Assembly (NCBI RefSeq): GCF_014651635.1
Contig: NZ_BMXG01000011.1
Coordinates: 80,420-144,419 of the forward strand
DNA from: Cerasicoccus arenae
Lineage (GTDB): Bacteria; Verrucomicrobiota; Verrucomicrobiia; Opitutales; Cerasicoccaceae
Reading direction: 5' to 3'
DNA: 64,000 nt
This document shows, piece after piece, positions 50,724 through 60,282 of this stretch. Position numbers and translations under genes: made by a program. The notes beneath the pieces are model-generated. The model saw only the letters and a list, made by a program, of their open reading frames with translations, had not been told where the DNA came from and ran no database searches. The stretch's first letter is position 1, and each line of letters opens with the position of its first letter.

Positions 50724-51434
50724 ATGGTAGCTCTACCCAAACAGCCCAATAAAAGCTTAATTGATGGTATTCGTTGTCTTCAAGAAGTGCTCAGTCGAGC
50801 GGAACCTGTTGGTGTTGGACAGGTCGCGACGGAACTCGGTTTGGAAACCACGCGCGTCCACCGTATTTTGAGAACACTTGCGGCTTCAGGCATGTTGCGT
50901 TGGACGGATAAGCGTAAATATGCTCCTGGCCCAGCGGTGCCGGTTTTGGCGACGCAGACGATGCACGCTTCGGGATTTTACAGAGCGATTGGCCCCATGG
51001 TCGAGCTGCACAAAGACCTGAATATGATTACTGCGATGGGGCTCCTGTGGAACCGATCAGTTTCTTATCTTTTCCATGCTGAGCCCGATCAAGCACTGAC
51101 TAGCGCTATTGGTAGTTTTGATGTCTGGCCAGCAACTGTTTCTGGCCTCGGCGTTGCGCTGCTTGCTCTACAGACTGATCAAACTGTTGAAGAATTGTAT
51201 GTCGGGCGCGAAATACCGGGATTTAATTCACTGCCACACCTGTTGGATACACTTTCAGAAGCCCGTGAACGTGGATATGCGATTCATCATAACACGTTGG
51301 CTATTTGTATCGATGAAACCTTTCAGGCTGCGATAGGTTTTAGCTCACAAAAAGTATCAGTAAAATCGGTTTCAAAATATCTGCCTCGATTATTAAAGTG
51401 CAAGCAGGAGATATTAGATGTGTTGCATGCTTAA
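50724..51434 (+). CDS. IclR-family transcriptional regulator
   Basis: The protein has 236 residues. The winged helix-turn-helix (SLIDGIRCLQEVLSRAEPVGVGQVATELGLETTRVHRILRTLAASGMLR, about 10-58) is followed by a C-terminal effector domain (AMGLLWNRSVSYLFH, SGLGVALLAL, RGYAIHHN, AAIGFSSQ). This is slightly shorter than the usual 250-270. It stands at the end of the beta-helix/SSS locus and is the natural candidate to bind the TTGCT-N5-AGCAA sites. Confidence 0.85.
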   Translation: MVALPKQPNKSLIDGIRCLQEVLSRAEPVGVGQVATELGLETTRVHRILRTLAASGMLRWTDKRKYAPGPAVPVLATQTMHASGFYRAIGPMVELHKDLNMITAMGLLWNRSVSYLFHAEPDQALTSAIGSFDVWPATVSGLGVALLALQTDQTVEELYVGREIPGFNSLPHLLDTLSEARERGYAIHHNTLAICIDETFQAAIGFSSQKVSVKSVSKYLPRLLKCKQEILDVLHA

Positions 51435-51791
51435 TTGATCGTTCGTGCTCTTACGGTCTGAAAAAACATCCGCCACATAAATACTGATTGGTCCATTGGC
51501 AGAAAAAGCCATGTGTAGGATTCTCCTTTATCTGGACGTGTTTGTCGGCAACTGACGTAGAATTCAGAAAAGTGGCCGATTGGAGAATACCCGGCAGGGG
51601 CGCTGGGCAGTTTGCCAATGTATTGAAAGTCGCCCTCGCGGTGAGTGAAAGTCATTCCGACAAGCAAGCATTTTATAATGATCCAATTTTCTTACCCAAA
51701 GCTCACGTTGCCTAGATAATATGGCAGTATCGAGACACTCTTTATGCAAAAGAATTTCACATAATCCTTGAGCTTTTAAAGGTATGGCGTA
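51435..51791. other. Gene-poor 357 bp between the IclR and comM genes, with one doubtful minus-strand ORF
   Basis: A minus-strand frame (about 51667 to 51431, TTG start or ATG slightly inside) would give ~75 residues including FTHREGDFQYIGKLPSAP and SYTWLFLPMDQS. The composition is protein-like, and it may be the decayed end of a gene, but no start signal or homologue is recognised. Nothing else stands out. Confidence 0.3.
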
Positions 51792-52904
51792 ATGAACCGT
51801 GCTATGCTCGCTACGATTCATTCTGGTGCCCTTTTGGGCATCGATGCGCACGCCGTACAGGTCGAGGTTAACTCTGGAGAACACGGAGATCCTAAGGTTT
51901 TTATCGTTGGTCTTCCTGACTCGGCGGTCAAGGAATCCGTGGACCGTGTGCGCTCGGCATTGAGCAATACTGGCTTCAAGGCACCTGAGACACGGACTAC
52001 GATCAACCTTGCGCCGGGCGACATCCGCAAGGAAGGTCCAATGTATGACTTGCCTATCGCTCTTGGGATGCTTGTGGCCACGCGTCAAATGGGCGACGAA
52101 AAGTTGGCGGGCGTGCTCGATCAATATCTCATCGCTGGTGAGCTGAGTTTGTCAGGTGGTGTACGTCCGGTTCGTGGTGGTTTGGCCTTGGCGATGCTGG
52201 CCCGGCAGACGGGCAAACGTGGAGTCATCCTACCGCGGGAATCGGCCGACGAAGCGGCGTTGGTGGAGGACGTTGAAGTGATCCCTGTTCGGTCGTTGGA
52301 TGAAGCGGTTCGTATGCTAGAGGGCGAGCTAGCGCTGCAAGCGCTTGACCCAAAGAAGAGCCCATTCTGTCAGCCGCCTGATGAAGCGCACGCCATCGAT
52401 TTTTCCGAGGTCAAGGGACAGCACACCGTGCGACGTGCCGTGGAGATTGCGGTGGCTGGTGGGCATAATTTGTTGCTCGTGGGTCCTCCTGGCAGCGGCA
52501 AAAGCATGATTGCGAAGCGCATTCCGACAATCATGCCCGAGCCGACCTTGGATGAATTTCTGGAAATTCTCGCTGTGCAGTCCGCGGCGGGCGTTAGTCT
52601 GAAGGACGAGAACCGCTGCTTTGCGCGGCCTTTTCGTTCGCCCCACCACACAATTAGTGACGTTGGTTTAATCGGCGGTGGAACAAATCCCGGCCCGGGC
52701 GAAATCTCGCTCGCACACCATGGGGTATTGTTTCTGGACGAATTGCCCGAGTTTAAACGTTCGACATTGGAGGTGTTGCGTCAGCCATTGGAAGACGGCG
52801 ACGTGACCATTTCTCGTAGCGCTGGCAAGGTGACGCTGCCAGCCGCGATGATGCTTGTGGCGGCGATGAACCCCTGTCAGCAAGCTTTATCTGGATGGAA
52901 CTAG
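51792..52904 (+). pseudogene. comM: comM (YifB/Mg-chelatase-like AAA+ ATPase), 3'-truncated
   Basis: 370 residues instead of the usual ~500. Intact parts are the N-terminal LonC-like domain ([44 protein letters not shown]), Walker A ([22 protein letters not shown]), [19 protein letters not shown] and Walker B ([13 protein letters not shown]). The conserved [13 protein letters not shown] block breaks after AAMNPC at about 52877 and runs into foreign sequence with a stop. ComM is a branch-migration helicase for natural transformation and is a known genomic-island insertion target in Acinetobacter. The lost C-terminal third includes sensor 2, so the product is probably inactive. The missing part is not found elsewhere in the window. 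Confidence 0.85.
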
Positions 52905-53186
52905 TGTAAGTTTCTGTTGTTCAACGGAATTTGGATTTTATACCATTCGGTCCGAAAACGCGAAAAATGTCGTAAAATACCGTTAAATGCCAAAACTTTG
53001 ACCCTTTTTGTCCCCTGGATTTCGAGGAATTGGATCATGGCTGTTTTGGCTGGATTGGTCAAAGAGGCTATTGCTGCATGCTGACCTTGTGAGTCTCCAT
53101 CGCTATGCTGAGCAAATGCTTCTTTCGTTCAGGATTTTTGGCACGAAATCCTGAAAGATATGTTTGTCTAGTTTCAGGGGAGCACG
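52905..53186. other. Non-coding junction between truncated comM and the STM4011-like operon
   Basis: It carries the left copy of a ~74-bp repeat (52961-53034) related to sequence at 61128-61202, and otherwise no plausible gene. Confidence 0.6.
52961..53034. repeat. Left flank repeat (copy L) related to 61128-61202
   Basis: The two copies share ATGYCGTA-AATACCG, AAATRCC, CCCTTTTTG-CCCCTG and TTGGA in the same order and orientation, by eye roughly 70% identical. It lies about 85 bp after the comM break point. Confidence 0.6.
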
Positions 53187-54065
53187 TCACGTGCTCCGTG
53201 AATTCCAGAATTGAGCGGAGGGAATTCGATCGAGCAGGCCGCTGCCATAGGTGTCTATTAAACTCAGCTCCTTCAGGTTCGTGTAGCCTATGTAGCAACC
53301 GCAGTGCTCATTGACGCAAGCACGAGGTCGTAAGGTTTGGACAAAGTCCGGCTTGTAGATGTTGCCGATTGGTTTTTTGATGAAGTGGCAGCGTCTTGCA
53401 TCTCCGTTGCCATCAACAGTGAAGGCGGTTTCACCGGCGTCGCATTGTTTGCCCAGGCTCAGATGGTATTGATTGTTGAGGCTGAATAGAGGGTCTATTG
53501 ATTCGATGACTTTTATCTCTTCTTTAGTGTAGTAGTTCTCTTTCCGTTTATAGGCATTTACCCATAGGTATACTTCAGGTGCGAGTTCCGCTCGCAGTGC
53601 TTCGATGTCGGTAATGGCTTCTTTCAGACCGACCACGCCAACACTGTATCGAATGCTGGCAGCGTCGAGCTCACGGCAGCGGCTGATAAATCGCTCGCGT
53701 GAAATCTGGGTCGGATGCCAGGTGCACCAGAGCGATGCCACGTTGGCATTGAGGTCTTCAACCCAATCCATCTTGCAGCTGAGATTCGTTTGAATCGTTG
53801 CGCGATAAACATGTGGCAGATGGCTTAATCGCACCATCGATTTCTGATAGACAGCGTGGATCAGTGCTTCGCCCCATGGCGTGAAAAGAATGCCGATTTT
53901 TTGTGGCGCTTGGCTATCCACCCAGTCGATAAATCGCCCTAGGCGAATAAAATCATCCTTTAATTCAGCAGCAGTATTGCGCGTTTTGGCAAATGGGCAG
54001 TAGTCGCAGCTATAGTTGCAACTGCTTAGTGGTCCACGATACAAGATTCGCCATGAGGGTCTCAT
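53187..54065 (-). CDS. STM4011-family radical SAM protein
   Basis: The protein has 292 residues. CNYSCDYC (Cys16, 20, 23) binds the radical-SAM 4Fe-4S cluster. The C-terminus has a second Cys set (CDAGETAF, RRCHFI, CVNEHCGCYIGYTNL) resembling a SPASM/auxiliary-cluster region. It is the last gene of the operon, its ATG overlapping the stop of the STM4012-like gene by 1 bp. STM4011 is the corresponding Salmonella gene of unknown substrate. Auxiliary-cluster radical SAM enzymes often modify peptides or proteins, but that is inference here. Confidence 0.8.
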   Translation of the reverse strand: MRPSWRILYRGPLSSCNYSCDYCPFAKTRNTAAELKDDFIRLGRFIDWVDSQAPQKIGILFTPWGEALIHAVYQKSMVRLSHLPHVYRATIQTNLSCKMDWVEDLNANVASLWCTWHPTQISRERFISRCRELDAASIRYSVGVVGLKEAITDIEALRAELAPEVYLWVNAYKRKENYYTKEEIKVIESIDPLFSLNNQYHLSLGKQCDAGETAFTVDGNGDARRCHFIKKPIGNIYKPDFVQTLRPRACVNEHCGCYIGYTNLKELSLIDTYGSGLLDRIPSAQFWNSRST

Positions 54066-55396
54066 TAGACAGGCTGCCAGCGGCTTATGCGTTCTTTGAT
54101 GTCGGGTGAATACAGCCAGGGTCCAATCGAGTCGGACAGCTCCATACCCTCGGTATTCAGGACTAATGCGGTGTGGGTGAGATGCGCCAGACCTTGCTCG
54201 ACCAGAGCTCTTAATTGCGGTAAGTCACTCAAAGCATCTGAGCTGAACCGTCTCTGATAAGCTGTAAGATCGAGGCCGTCGATTCTTAGTAGCGACTTGA
54301 TTATATAGCGTCGTTGCTGGTCATCATCGCCTAATTCGCATCCATAGACAGCGTGTGCATGCTCCTCGCTAGTTCGCTCGATGAAATCATTTATAATGGT
54401 ACTAATGCCTGATTTGCCTACGGCATATTCGGTGCAATAGTGGACATTTGTCGTGTAGCTGCGTGCCCCTGCGCCAATGCCAACCATACCATCTTCCTGG
54501 CAGCAGTATACCGGTCCTTCCATCGAGCGTGTATTCTCCCGCTTGCGGAATAAGCGCATGGAAATCTGCTGGTAATCATTTGCCAGCAATAGATCTCGCG
54601 CCATGCGGTAAAGTTCCAGGCGGTTGTCTGTGGGTTGGCGGTTAGCGCGGTTAAGTCCGGTTAGTGGGCGAACGTAAAGCGGGTAAATATAGAGTTCTTG
54701 AGGATTATGACTCAAGGCGGCTTCGAGTGACTGGAGCCAGGATTGAACCGTTTGACCCACGATGCCATAAATCAAGTCAATGTTTACCACTGGGAACTCC
54801 GCTTCACGCAGTATGTTCAGTGCGTTATGCACGGTGGAAGTATCTTGTGGACGTCCCAGCTTCTTGGTTTCATCCAGTAAAAAACTCTGCACGCCGAGGC
54901 TGGCGCGGGTAATTCCGCGTTCTCTCAGTAGTCTGGCTTTATCGCTTTCAACTGTTTGGGGGGAGAATTCAAAGGATATGGGTCTACCGGGTAGTTGTGC
55001 CCCGAAATTGGATTCCAGTAAATTGAAGAGACGGTCCAGTTCCTTGCAGGAGAGGAAGCTTGGCGTGCCACCGCCAAATGCTGCTCTGGAGAAAGTAGCA
55101 GGACCATTGAGTGCCTGAGCAGTGACTCTAAGTTGGTTGTCAAGCGCATCCAGGTAGCGATCAACCAGCGATTCATCTATATGGGTAGTCGTAAACAAGT
55201 TACAGAAGCCACAGCGCATTTCGCAGAACGGTAAGTGAACATACAAAAATAACTGACTCTGGTCTTCGGACGACCATAGCTCATGTAAGGGAATTGGGGC
55301 CGCAAAATGCTCGTATACTGTTTTGTGGGGATATGCGTATGCATAGCCCGTGTACGGTGATTCACGTAAATTTTCTTCTATTTGTGAAGCGATCAT
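54065..55396 (-). CDS. STM4012-family radical SAM protein (HemW/coproporphyrinogen-oxidase-like)
   Basis: The protein has 443 residues. FLYVHLPFCEMRCGFCNLF carries Cys58, Cys62 and Cys65. AAFGGGTPSFLS and SLGVQSF follow as in HemN/HemW proteins, with a C-terminal HemN_C-like segment (YIIKSLLRIDGLDL). It overlaps the start of the hydrolase gene upstream by 4 bp and the STM4011-like gene by 1 bp, so translation is coupled. In known clusters STM4012 and STM4011 always travel together, suggesting sequential radical chemistry on the same substrate. Confidence 0.85.
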   Translation of the reverse strand: MIASQIEENLRESPYTGYAYAYPHKTVYEHFAAPIPLHELWSSEDQSQLFLYVHLPFCEMRCGFCNLFTTTHIDESLVDRYLDALDNQLRVTAQALNGPATFSRAAFGGGTPSFLSCKELDRLFNLLESNFGAQLPGRPISFEFSPQTVESDKARLLRERGITRASLGVQSFLLDETKKLGRPQDTSTVHNALNILREAEFPVVNIDLIYGIVGQTVQSWLQSLEAALSHNPQELYIYPLYVRPLTGLNRANRQPTDNRLELYRMARDLLLANDYQQISMRLFRKRENTRSMEGPVYCCQEDGMVGIGAGARSYTTNVHYCTEYAVGKSGISTIINDFIERTSEEHAHAVYGCELGDDDQQRRYIIKSLLRIDGLDLTAYQRRFSSDALSDLPQLRALVEQGLAHLTHTALVLNTEGMELSDSIGPWLYSPDIKERISRWQPV

Positions 55397-56238
55397 TCGT
55401 CCAGAGGTGTATGATGCACTTGTCCATTCTGTTCGAGCAGAAATTCAGCCCACGGCACGGTATAAACGTGCTTGTGCCCAATCCTGTGACCGGTGAAACC
55501 TTCCTCGCCATACAGAACTCCATGGTCTGAGCCCAAGAGAATGAACAGGTCATTGCGTTTTCTAAGAGTATTCATGAGGGCGGTGATATGAGTATCCACG
55601 TATCGCAAAGCTGCGGCGTGAGTTTCGATGTCATCTTTGTTTTTACCTTCGATGTAGTGCTTGTTGGGCTGATGGATCGCCGCTAGGTTAAAATACCAGA
55701 ATATACGCTTACCTGAGTCGATCGCACTGGCTCGCTGCTGTGCGAGCTCGACTTGGTGCCGTGTGGAGTCCGGCGCAATGACGCTGGTTTGCTCAGACCA
55801 GTGCGCTTCGTCGAAAAATTTTGGGAAGACGCTACTGAGCTCGGTTTGCTGATTAAAGAAACCTACACCTCCGCTGCATATGGTATGGTAGCCGTGTCGT
55901 CGTAATCCGGTCACGAGATCCGATGTATCCACCTGGAAAGTGTTGTTTCCTGTCGTTTCGCTGCCAGCAAAACGAGTGGCAAAAAGGCGCTCCTTATGTG
56001 AGGTGGGATCCGCTGGGGTTGGTAAAAATCCAGCGAAGAATGCTTGGTGTGCGGCGTAGGTGAATGATCCTGGGGAATGGCGCTTCTCCCATCCGCCAGG
56101 TGGCAAATATGCAGCGAGGTTGGGAGTGCGGCAGGTTGACCATTCTGTTTGAGCTACATCGTAGCGCAAGGAATCGAGCACAATCAGAGCTACATCGACT
56201 TTGCCGATCAATTTGTTCATATTCCAACTGGCGCTCAT
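55393..56238 (-). CDS. STM4013/SEN3800-family hydrolase (alkaline-phosphatase/sulfatase fold)
   Basis: The protein has 281 residues. It starts at ATG 56238 or at MNKLIG (56220). VDVALIVLDSLRYDVAQTEW provides the metal Asp and SPGSFTYAAHQAFFAGFLP the region of the usual nucleophile Thr/Ser. LLGSDHGVLYGEEGFTGHRIGHKHVYTVPWAEFLL carries the Asp-His metal pair and second His. It is likely a cytoplasmic phospho- or sulfo-transferring/hydrolysing enzyme. The stop overlaps the STM4012-like start. The substrate is unknown. Confidence 0.85.
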   Translation of the reverse strand: MSASWNMNKLIGKVDVALIVLDSLRYDVAQTEWSTCRTPNLAAYLPPGGWEKRHSPGSFTYAAHQAFFAGFLPTPADPTSHKERLFATRFAGSETTGNNTFQVDTSDLVTGLRRHGYHTICSGGVGFFNQQTELSSVFPKFFDEAHWSEQTSVIAPDSTRHQVELAQQRASAIDSGKRIFWYFNLAAIHQPNKHYIEGKNKDDIETHAAALRYVDTHITALMNTLRKRNDLFILLGSDHGVLYGEEGFTGHRIGHKHVYTVPWAEFLLEQNGQVHHTPLDE

Positions 56239-56303
56239 GATCGTTTTGGAGGTTTCTGGTTTGGTTTCGTGATATTCTTTTCGGCGCTAGCCGAGGCAAC
56301 AAA

Positions 56304-56957
56304 CTATAAGTAGTCAATGATCTCAAACAGTGAATTGCGAATGATGAGGTCGGGTTCAATTGCGCCGGTCAGTTCCGCCCCTTGGCTGACCCATGCAGTT
56401 TGGAGGCCGGCTGCATGAGCACCGGCGATATCATTTCCGATATGGTCGCCAACAAACAAAATATTCTCAGCTGAAAGTCCGATTACATCGGATAGCTTTG
56501 AAAATGCTTCGAAAGTTGGTTTAGCAAAGCCTGTTTCTTTAGAGATTAAGATACAGGCGTCTTCGAAATAATGGGTGAGTCCTGCGGCTGCCAGCTTGGG
56601 TCTTTGCATGGGGCCACCATTGGTTAAGAGTGCAATTCGAATGCCACGATTCTTTAGCTGCGCCAGTAGTTGTTGATTGGAGCGCTCGACCTGGAAGTAG
56701 CTGGGGAAATCATCGACAAAGCGAACCAATAGCTCTTCGGCAGATTGATTTAGTGTTTCGGTTAGTCGCTCTAGCATCGCCTTTCGATCTCCATAGCCGC
56801 TTACATCAAGTTCGATTAGCCTTTGGATGAGCGCAGCTCGTTCGCTTGATGGACAATGCTTTAGCCATGCTTCCAATAAACGGCAGAGAGCGGAATCCCG
56901 ATCAACGAGTGTATTATCCAGATCGAATCCTATTCCAAGAATTGGTCTATTGCTCAT
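56304..56957 (-). CDS. HAD-superfamily phosphatase
   Basis: The protein has 217 residues. Motif I is GIGFDLDNTLVDRDSAL (catalytic DxD), motif II is LLTNGGP, motif III Lys is in ISKETGFAKPTFEAF, and motif IV is ILFVGDHIGNDIAGAHAAG. The cap is small and helical. It resembles phosphoglycolate/pyrophosphatase-type HADs. It is inserted between the STM4014- and STM4013-like genes; I do not recall it in the core Salmonella set, so it may add dephosphorylation of the pathway intermediate. Confidence 0.8.
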   Translation of the reverse strand: MSNRPILGIGFDLDNTLVDRDSALCRLLEAWLKHCPSSERAALIQRLIELDVSGYGDRKAMLERLTETLNQSAEELLVRFVDDFPSYFQVERSNQQLLAQLKNRGIRIALLTNGGPMQRPKLAAAGLTHYFEDACILISKETGFAKPTFEAFSKLSDVIGLSAENILFVGDHIGNDIAGAHAAGLQTAWVSQGAELTGAIEPDLIIRNSLFEIIDYL

Positions 56958-57031
56958 ATTGAGGACTGGCGGTTGCGAAGTTGAAGATTATTGTGGCTGG
57001 ATGTGCGAGCTGCCTTCATTGCAACTTTGGA

Positions 57032-58123
57032 CTAAGATCGTCGTGATTGAAGTTTTTTAAGCCAGCATTTTAGCGAAGCTTCATAGGTTGACTCGCCGCG
57101 TGACGTTAAGCCTGGCAGGAGATCGCCGAAGGCATTGATCTCTCCAATTACCGGCCCCTTTGCAGTGGGAAGAATATCAACTCCGGCGTAGAGGGCGTCT
57201 GGGAAGCAGCTCGCTGCTTTTTCTGCTTCCTGTAAGCATTTTTCGGTATACTCCAACCCCATGGTTTCGAGGAATGCAGTCGAAAATAAACGATCATTGC
57301 CTAGATGAAGATTGGTAATGGGTTGAGAGCTTTGCCGGCCTGTCCAGTGTCTGGCTTGGCCATTGATTACCAGAATGCGTAGGTCGGTAGATTTTCCATT
57401 GATGCGAGCTTTTGGCACCCAATCTTCACAAATCATTTCCTGAGCCAGCAGTTGTTCAAGAATTCCGTCGATGTCCGCTGTTTGGTTATAGCATTTGATG
57501 GAAAGGCTGTTGAACAGGTTAGTTTCGTTGCCTATACGTCGTATCACGATCGGGGCAATGAGTTGCTCGCGATCTGCAGTCCAACGATAAGCACACAGAC
57601 CTGAAGCGGATGAGCCCCAGCGAGGTTTCAGGAACAATCTCCCTTGGCGGGGAAGGCTTTTGCGAAAACCGTCCAGAGAATTTTTCGCCAGCTGTGTATG
57701 AGGTCGAGATACCTTCGCTTCGATAAAGCGCAGATGACTTTCCCATTTGTCGGTCATTGTCCAGATGTCCTCTGGCGCGCACTGATAGGCAGTTTCTGCC
57801 CGGCTTGCCAATTCAAGTGCCTTTCGGAGCCCCAGGGCCTGTTCTTTGAGGTAAGCAATTTGCCCGAATTGTAATGCGGGGGCATTATCCGGAGCTCCTC
57901 CTAGTTTGAGTAGACCCAGCGTGACGTTGTCATTCTCTCCGGCGGATTCGATGCGTATGCCAGAAACCTTCTCACTGAAAGTCTGGATAGCGCTTTGATT
58001 GCGAAGCAAATCATGCCACGGTAGAACATCTAGCGGAACGTCGTTATTTTTGCATGCCTGGCGGAAAAAATCTACTCTTCGATTTTCTGGATTGCCGATT
58101 AGGCCGAGTCGCACGTCAGGCAA
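57032..58123 (-). CDS. STM4014-family protein (ATP-grasp-like)
   Basis: The protein has about 363 residues. The frame is open upstream to 58195, which would overlap the WGR gene by 68 bp. I prefer the TTG at 58123, nine bases after a GGAG (58133-58136) and just past the upstream stop, giving a start at LPDVRLGLIGNPENRR. RLFLKPRWGSSASGLCAYRW is an ATP-grasp phosphate-binding strand; DLRILVINGQARHW, ALYAGVDILPTAKGPVIGEINAFGDLLPGL includes the metal-binding E-x-N. ATP-grasp enzymes ligate carboxylates to amines or thiols, often in peptide modification. It is a core member of the STM4011-4015 set. Confidence 0.8.
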   Translation of the reverse strand: MPDVRLGLIGNPENRRVDFFRQACKNNDVPLDVLPWHDLLRNQSAIQTFSEKVSGIRIESAGENDNVTLGLLKLGGAPDNAPALQFGQIAYLKEQALGLRKALELASRAETAYQCAPEDIWTMTDKWESHLRFIEAKVSRPHTQLAKNSLDGFRKSLPRQGRLFLKPRWGSSASGLCAYRWTADREQLIAPIVIRRIGNETNLFNSLSIKCYNQTADIDGILEQLLAQEMICEDWVPKARINGKSTDLRILVINGQARHWTGRQSSQPITNLHLGNDRLFSTAFLETMGLEYTEKCLQEAEKAASCFPDALYAGVDILPTAKGPVIGEINAFGDLLPGLTSRGESTYEASLKCWLKKLQSRRS

Positions 58124-58127
58124 TCTA

Positions 58128-59336
58128 TTATTCTCCAACAGCAACGAAGCGCCATTCGCCATCTTCGTCCATGTCTGATGGCTTGGAGGCGTCAACAGTC
58201 AAATCTAGTGACTTGAGCTTTTTGATCATGCCAGCAGTCATGTAGTTGTAGTGCAAGTCGAGACGTTTGAGAGCTTTCCCATTTGGAGCATTGAGAAGCG
58301 CATTTCCTCCTGTGTCGGTGAGGACACCTAGAGAGAGATCCAGAGTTTCGATACGATCGATGATGGGGCTGTTGACGATCACGCCAGCGATATTGTCGAC
58401 GTAGTCGCAATTGCGCAGACCCAGATATTTGAGGTTCGGGAACAACTCGCCAGCGAAAAGTGGTTGTAAATCTTCAACACTGGAGTTTGAGCCATATTCA
58501 TCGGTGCCAAGCCAGATCTCCAGATGTTCCAATGCAGGGAAGTCACAGGACAAAATGGCGCGAATGACATCCGCGTCCAATCCACCGGTTTCAATTGCCA
58601 GCGCGCGAAGGGTCTCATGCTTTACTGGTTCTAGCTGGAGGCTGTCTCCGCCGCGCGTCCGCAATAGCTGTAAGTTGGGAAATGCACTTAGCAGGGGTGT
58701 AATATCTGACTGATTGATCCATGACATTTCATTCTCTTCTGCGATGATGTCTCCCAGATAGATAGCAGTTATTTTGGGCAGCCGATCTTTACGCTCAGTC
58801 AACAGCTTTATGATTGGTTCCGGACTGGCCTCGGAATCATCGCCAGACCATGCGCCTATGACTAAGGCTGTTGCATGGAGGCAAGCGTCACTGTCGAGAT
58901 ACTGCTTAAGCATATCTGTAACGCTGTCATCTGAGTCCCAGTCAATTCGGAATCGATAGGCTAGACTGCTGTCCGCTTTCGCACCTTTCTTAGGATCAAA
59001 ATCAACGATGCGCTTGCCCACAAAAGTGCCAGCATTTTCGTGCAGGTCGCTTTGCTTCTTTATGGAGTTAAAAGCAATAGCGGGAATGAGCCCATTTTCA
59101 GTACCTTCAGGTGTTGAGGTCGTTCCGGTAGAAGCTTCAATATACCCTTTGGACATTTTCTGTTTAACCAGTTTCTCGAAATTCTTTTTCGCATCCTCTT
59201 CGGATTTAAATACTTTTTCTTTGGTTTGGCCATCGGTTCCGATACGCCCATAGACGACCGTATGTTTGGCACCCTCACTGGTAAGGTTCCAGAATTTGCT
59301 GGACTTAGAGTCCATGTAAACAAGTTCACTTTTCAT
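58128..59336 (-). CDS. STM4015-family protein: WGR domain plus leucine-rich repeats
   Basis: The protein has 402 residues. Residues 1-70 form a WGR domain (FWNLTSEGAKHTVVYGRIGTDGQT, VFKSEEDAKKNFEKLVKQKMSKGY), otherwise known from PARPs and some bacterial proteins. From about 215 on come leucine-rich repeats (FPNLQLLRTRGGDSLQLEPVKHETLRALAIET, LFPNLKYLGLRNCDY, IETLDLSLGVLTDTGGNALL, LKRLDLHYNYM). It has no catalytic motif, so a substrate- or partner-recognition role is likely. Its stop is followed after 4 bp by the preferred start of the STM4014-like gene. Confidence 0.85.
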   Translation of the reverse strand: MKSELVYMDSKSSKFWNLTSEGAKHTVVYGRIGTDGQTKEKVFKSEEDAKKNFEKLVKQKMSKGYIEASTGTTSTPEGTENGLIPAIAFNSIKKQSDLHENAGTFVGKRIVDFDPKKGAKADSSLAYRFRIDWDSDDSVTDMLKQYLDSDACLHATALVIGAWSGDDSEASPEPIIKLLTERKDRLPKITAIYLGDIIAEENEMSWINQSDITPLLSAFPNLQLLRTRGGDSLQLEPVKHETLRALAIETGGLDADVIRAILSCDFPALEHLEIWLGTDEYGSNSSVEDLQPLFAGELFPNLKYLGLRNCDYVDNIAGVIVNSPIIDRIETLDLSLGVLTDTGGNALLNAPNGKALKRLDLHYNYMTAGMIKKLKSLDLTVDASKPSDMDEDGEWRFVAVGE

Positions 59337-59341
59337 CGTTG

Positions 59342-60280
59342 TCAGGATTCAATGTTTGGATGGTAGTCTTTGGGATTGTCATAGCCAGCGATCCAGGCGG
59401 CAGCTTCATGGCAAGATTTGGTTTTGGGAGGCACCCGTAAAAGATACTGTCTTCTAGTGGAGGGACAATAGCAGGAGAGGCCCACCAGAGGTTCATCTTC
59501 CTGCAAATCAATTTTTAGTAGCTGCCTCTGGCCTCCCGGATCGCTATCCTGATCTAGTACCTTGGCGCCTGCTTCCTTTGCAAACTCCAGGTAGCCCATG
59601 CGTTCAATGATCACGCGACGGACTTCGGCATTGTCTTCCTGTAGTGCTTCTTGAGCGCTCAGGCTCTGCGGTTCAAAGGCAATGCGACGATCCACGGGAA
59701 CTCCCCGCCAGCGGATCGGAACGTTTGCCATACTTTGGGGGAGCTGCATTAGACTGGAGCCTCCAACATCGACCCAGGAGGAAACTTGAAGTCCCTCTGG
59801 GATTGAAGGCAGGTTAATGCAACCAGAGACATTTAACTGTGAAAGCCGCTCAATCCAGGTCGGAAGGCGAGTCAAACCGATGCAATTACGTAGTGAAAGG
59901 TGGCCGTTTCGCAGGGAGCCATATTCGGGCCAGTTGGTGAAACTTGGACAATCGGAGAGATCCAGGAACCAAGTGTTAATCCCTTCTGGAAGCTCAGTGA
60001 GCATGCCGCAGTTGCGCAATTCAATGCTGCCTGCCGTAATGCCAATAGGTAATTCGGTTAGCAGCTTACAATTATTGGCAATTATGCGATTTCGGACATT
60101 AAGGCCCGAGGGAAGTGATTCAATCGACGACTCTGAGATGTCTAGATCATAGCACTCCAGATTCGACGGTAGTTGCTTAAAGCTTTTGCCAGATAGGTTG
60201 AGCTTGCCAGATACTTTAAGCGGTCCTTGACCGCTAGACAGAATGTGATCAACGGCCTGATCGGGAGAAAGTTCCAACAT
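59342..60280 (-). CDS. DUF6745-type protein with N-terminal leucine-rich-like repeats
   Basis: The protein has 312 residues. The first ~190 are short repeats of the form LPxGIxxxxxxLxNC-LTELP. The C-terminal ~110 match the DUF6745 block: VPVDRRIAFEPQSLSAQEAL, NAEVRRVIIERMGYLEFAKEAGAKVLDQDSDPGG, CPSTRRQYLLRVPP and CHEAAAWIAGYDNPKDY. No known activity. It is 5 bp upstream of the WGR-LRR gene and 2 bp downstream of the 99-aa gene, so these LRR-bearing proteins are translated in close coupling. Confidence 0.75.
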   Translation of the reverse strand: MLELSPDQAVDHILSSGQGPLKVSGKLNLSGKSFKQLPSNLECYDLDISESSIESLPSGLNVRNRIIANNCKLLTELPIGITAGSIELRNCGMLTELPEGINTWFLDLSDCPSFTNWPEYGSLRNGHLSLRNCIGLTRLPTWIERLSQLNVSGCINLPSIPEGLQVSSWVDVGGSSLMQLPQSMANVPIRWRGVPVDRRIAFEPQSLSAQEALQEDNAEVRRVIIERMGYLEFAKEAGAKVLDQDSDPGGQRQLLKIDLQEDEPLVGLSCYCPSTRRQYLLRVPPKTKSCHEAAAWIAGYDNPKDYHPNIES

Positions 60281-60282
60281 GA

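Noticed and set aside
51564..52124. Minus-strand frame of 186 codons opposite the comM 5' end
   Set aside because: The plus strand encodes recognisable ComM; the antisense frame has no domain.
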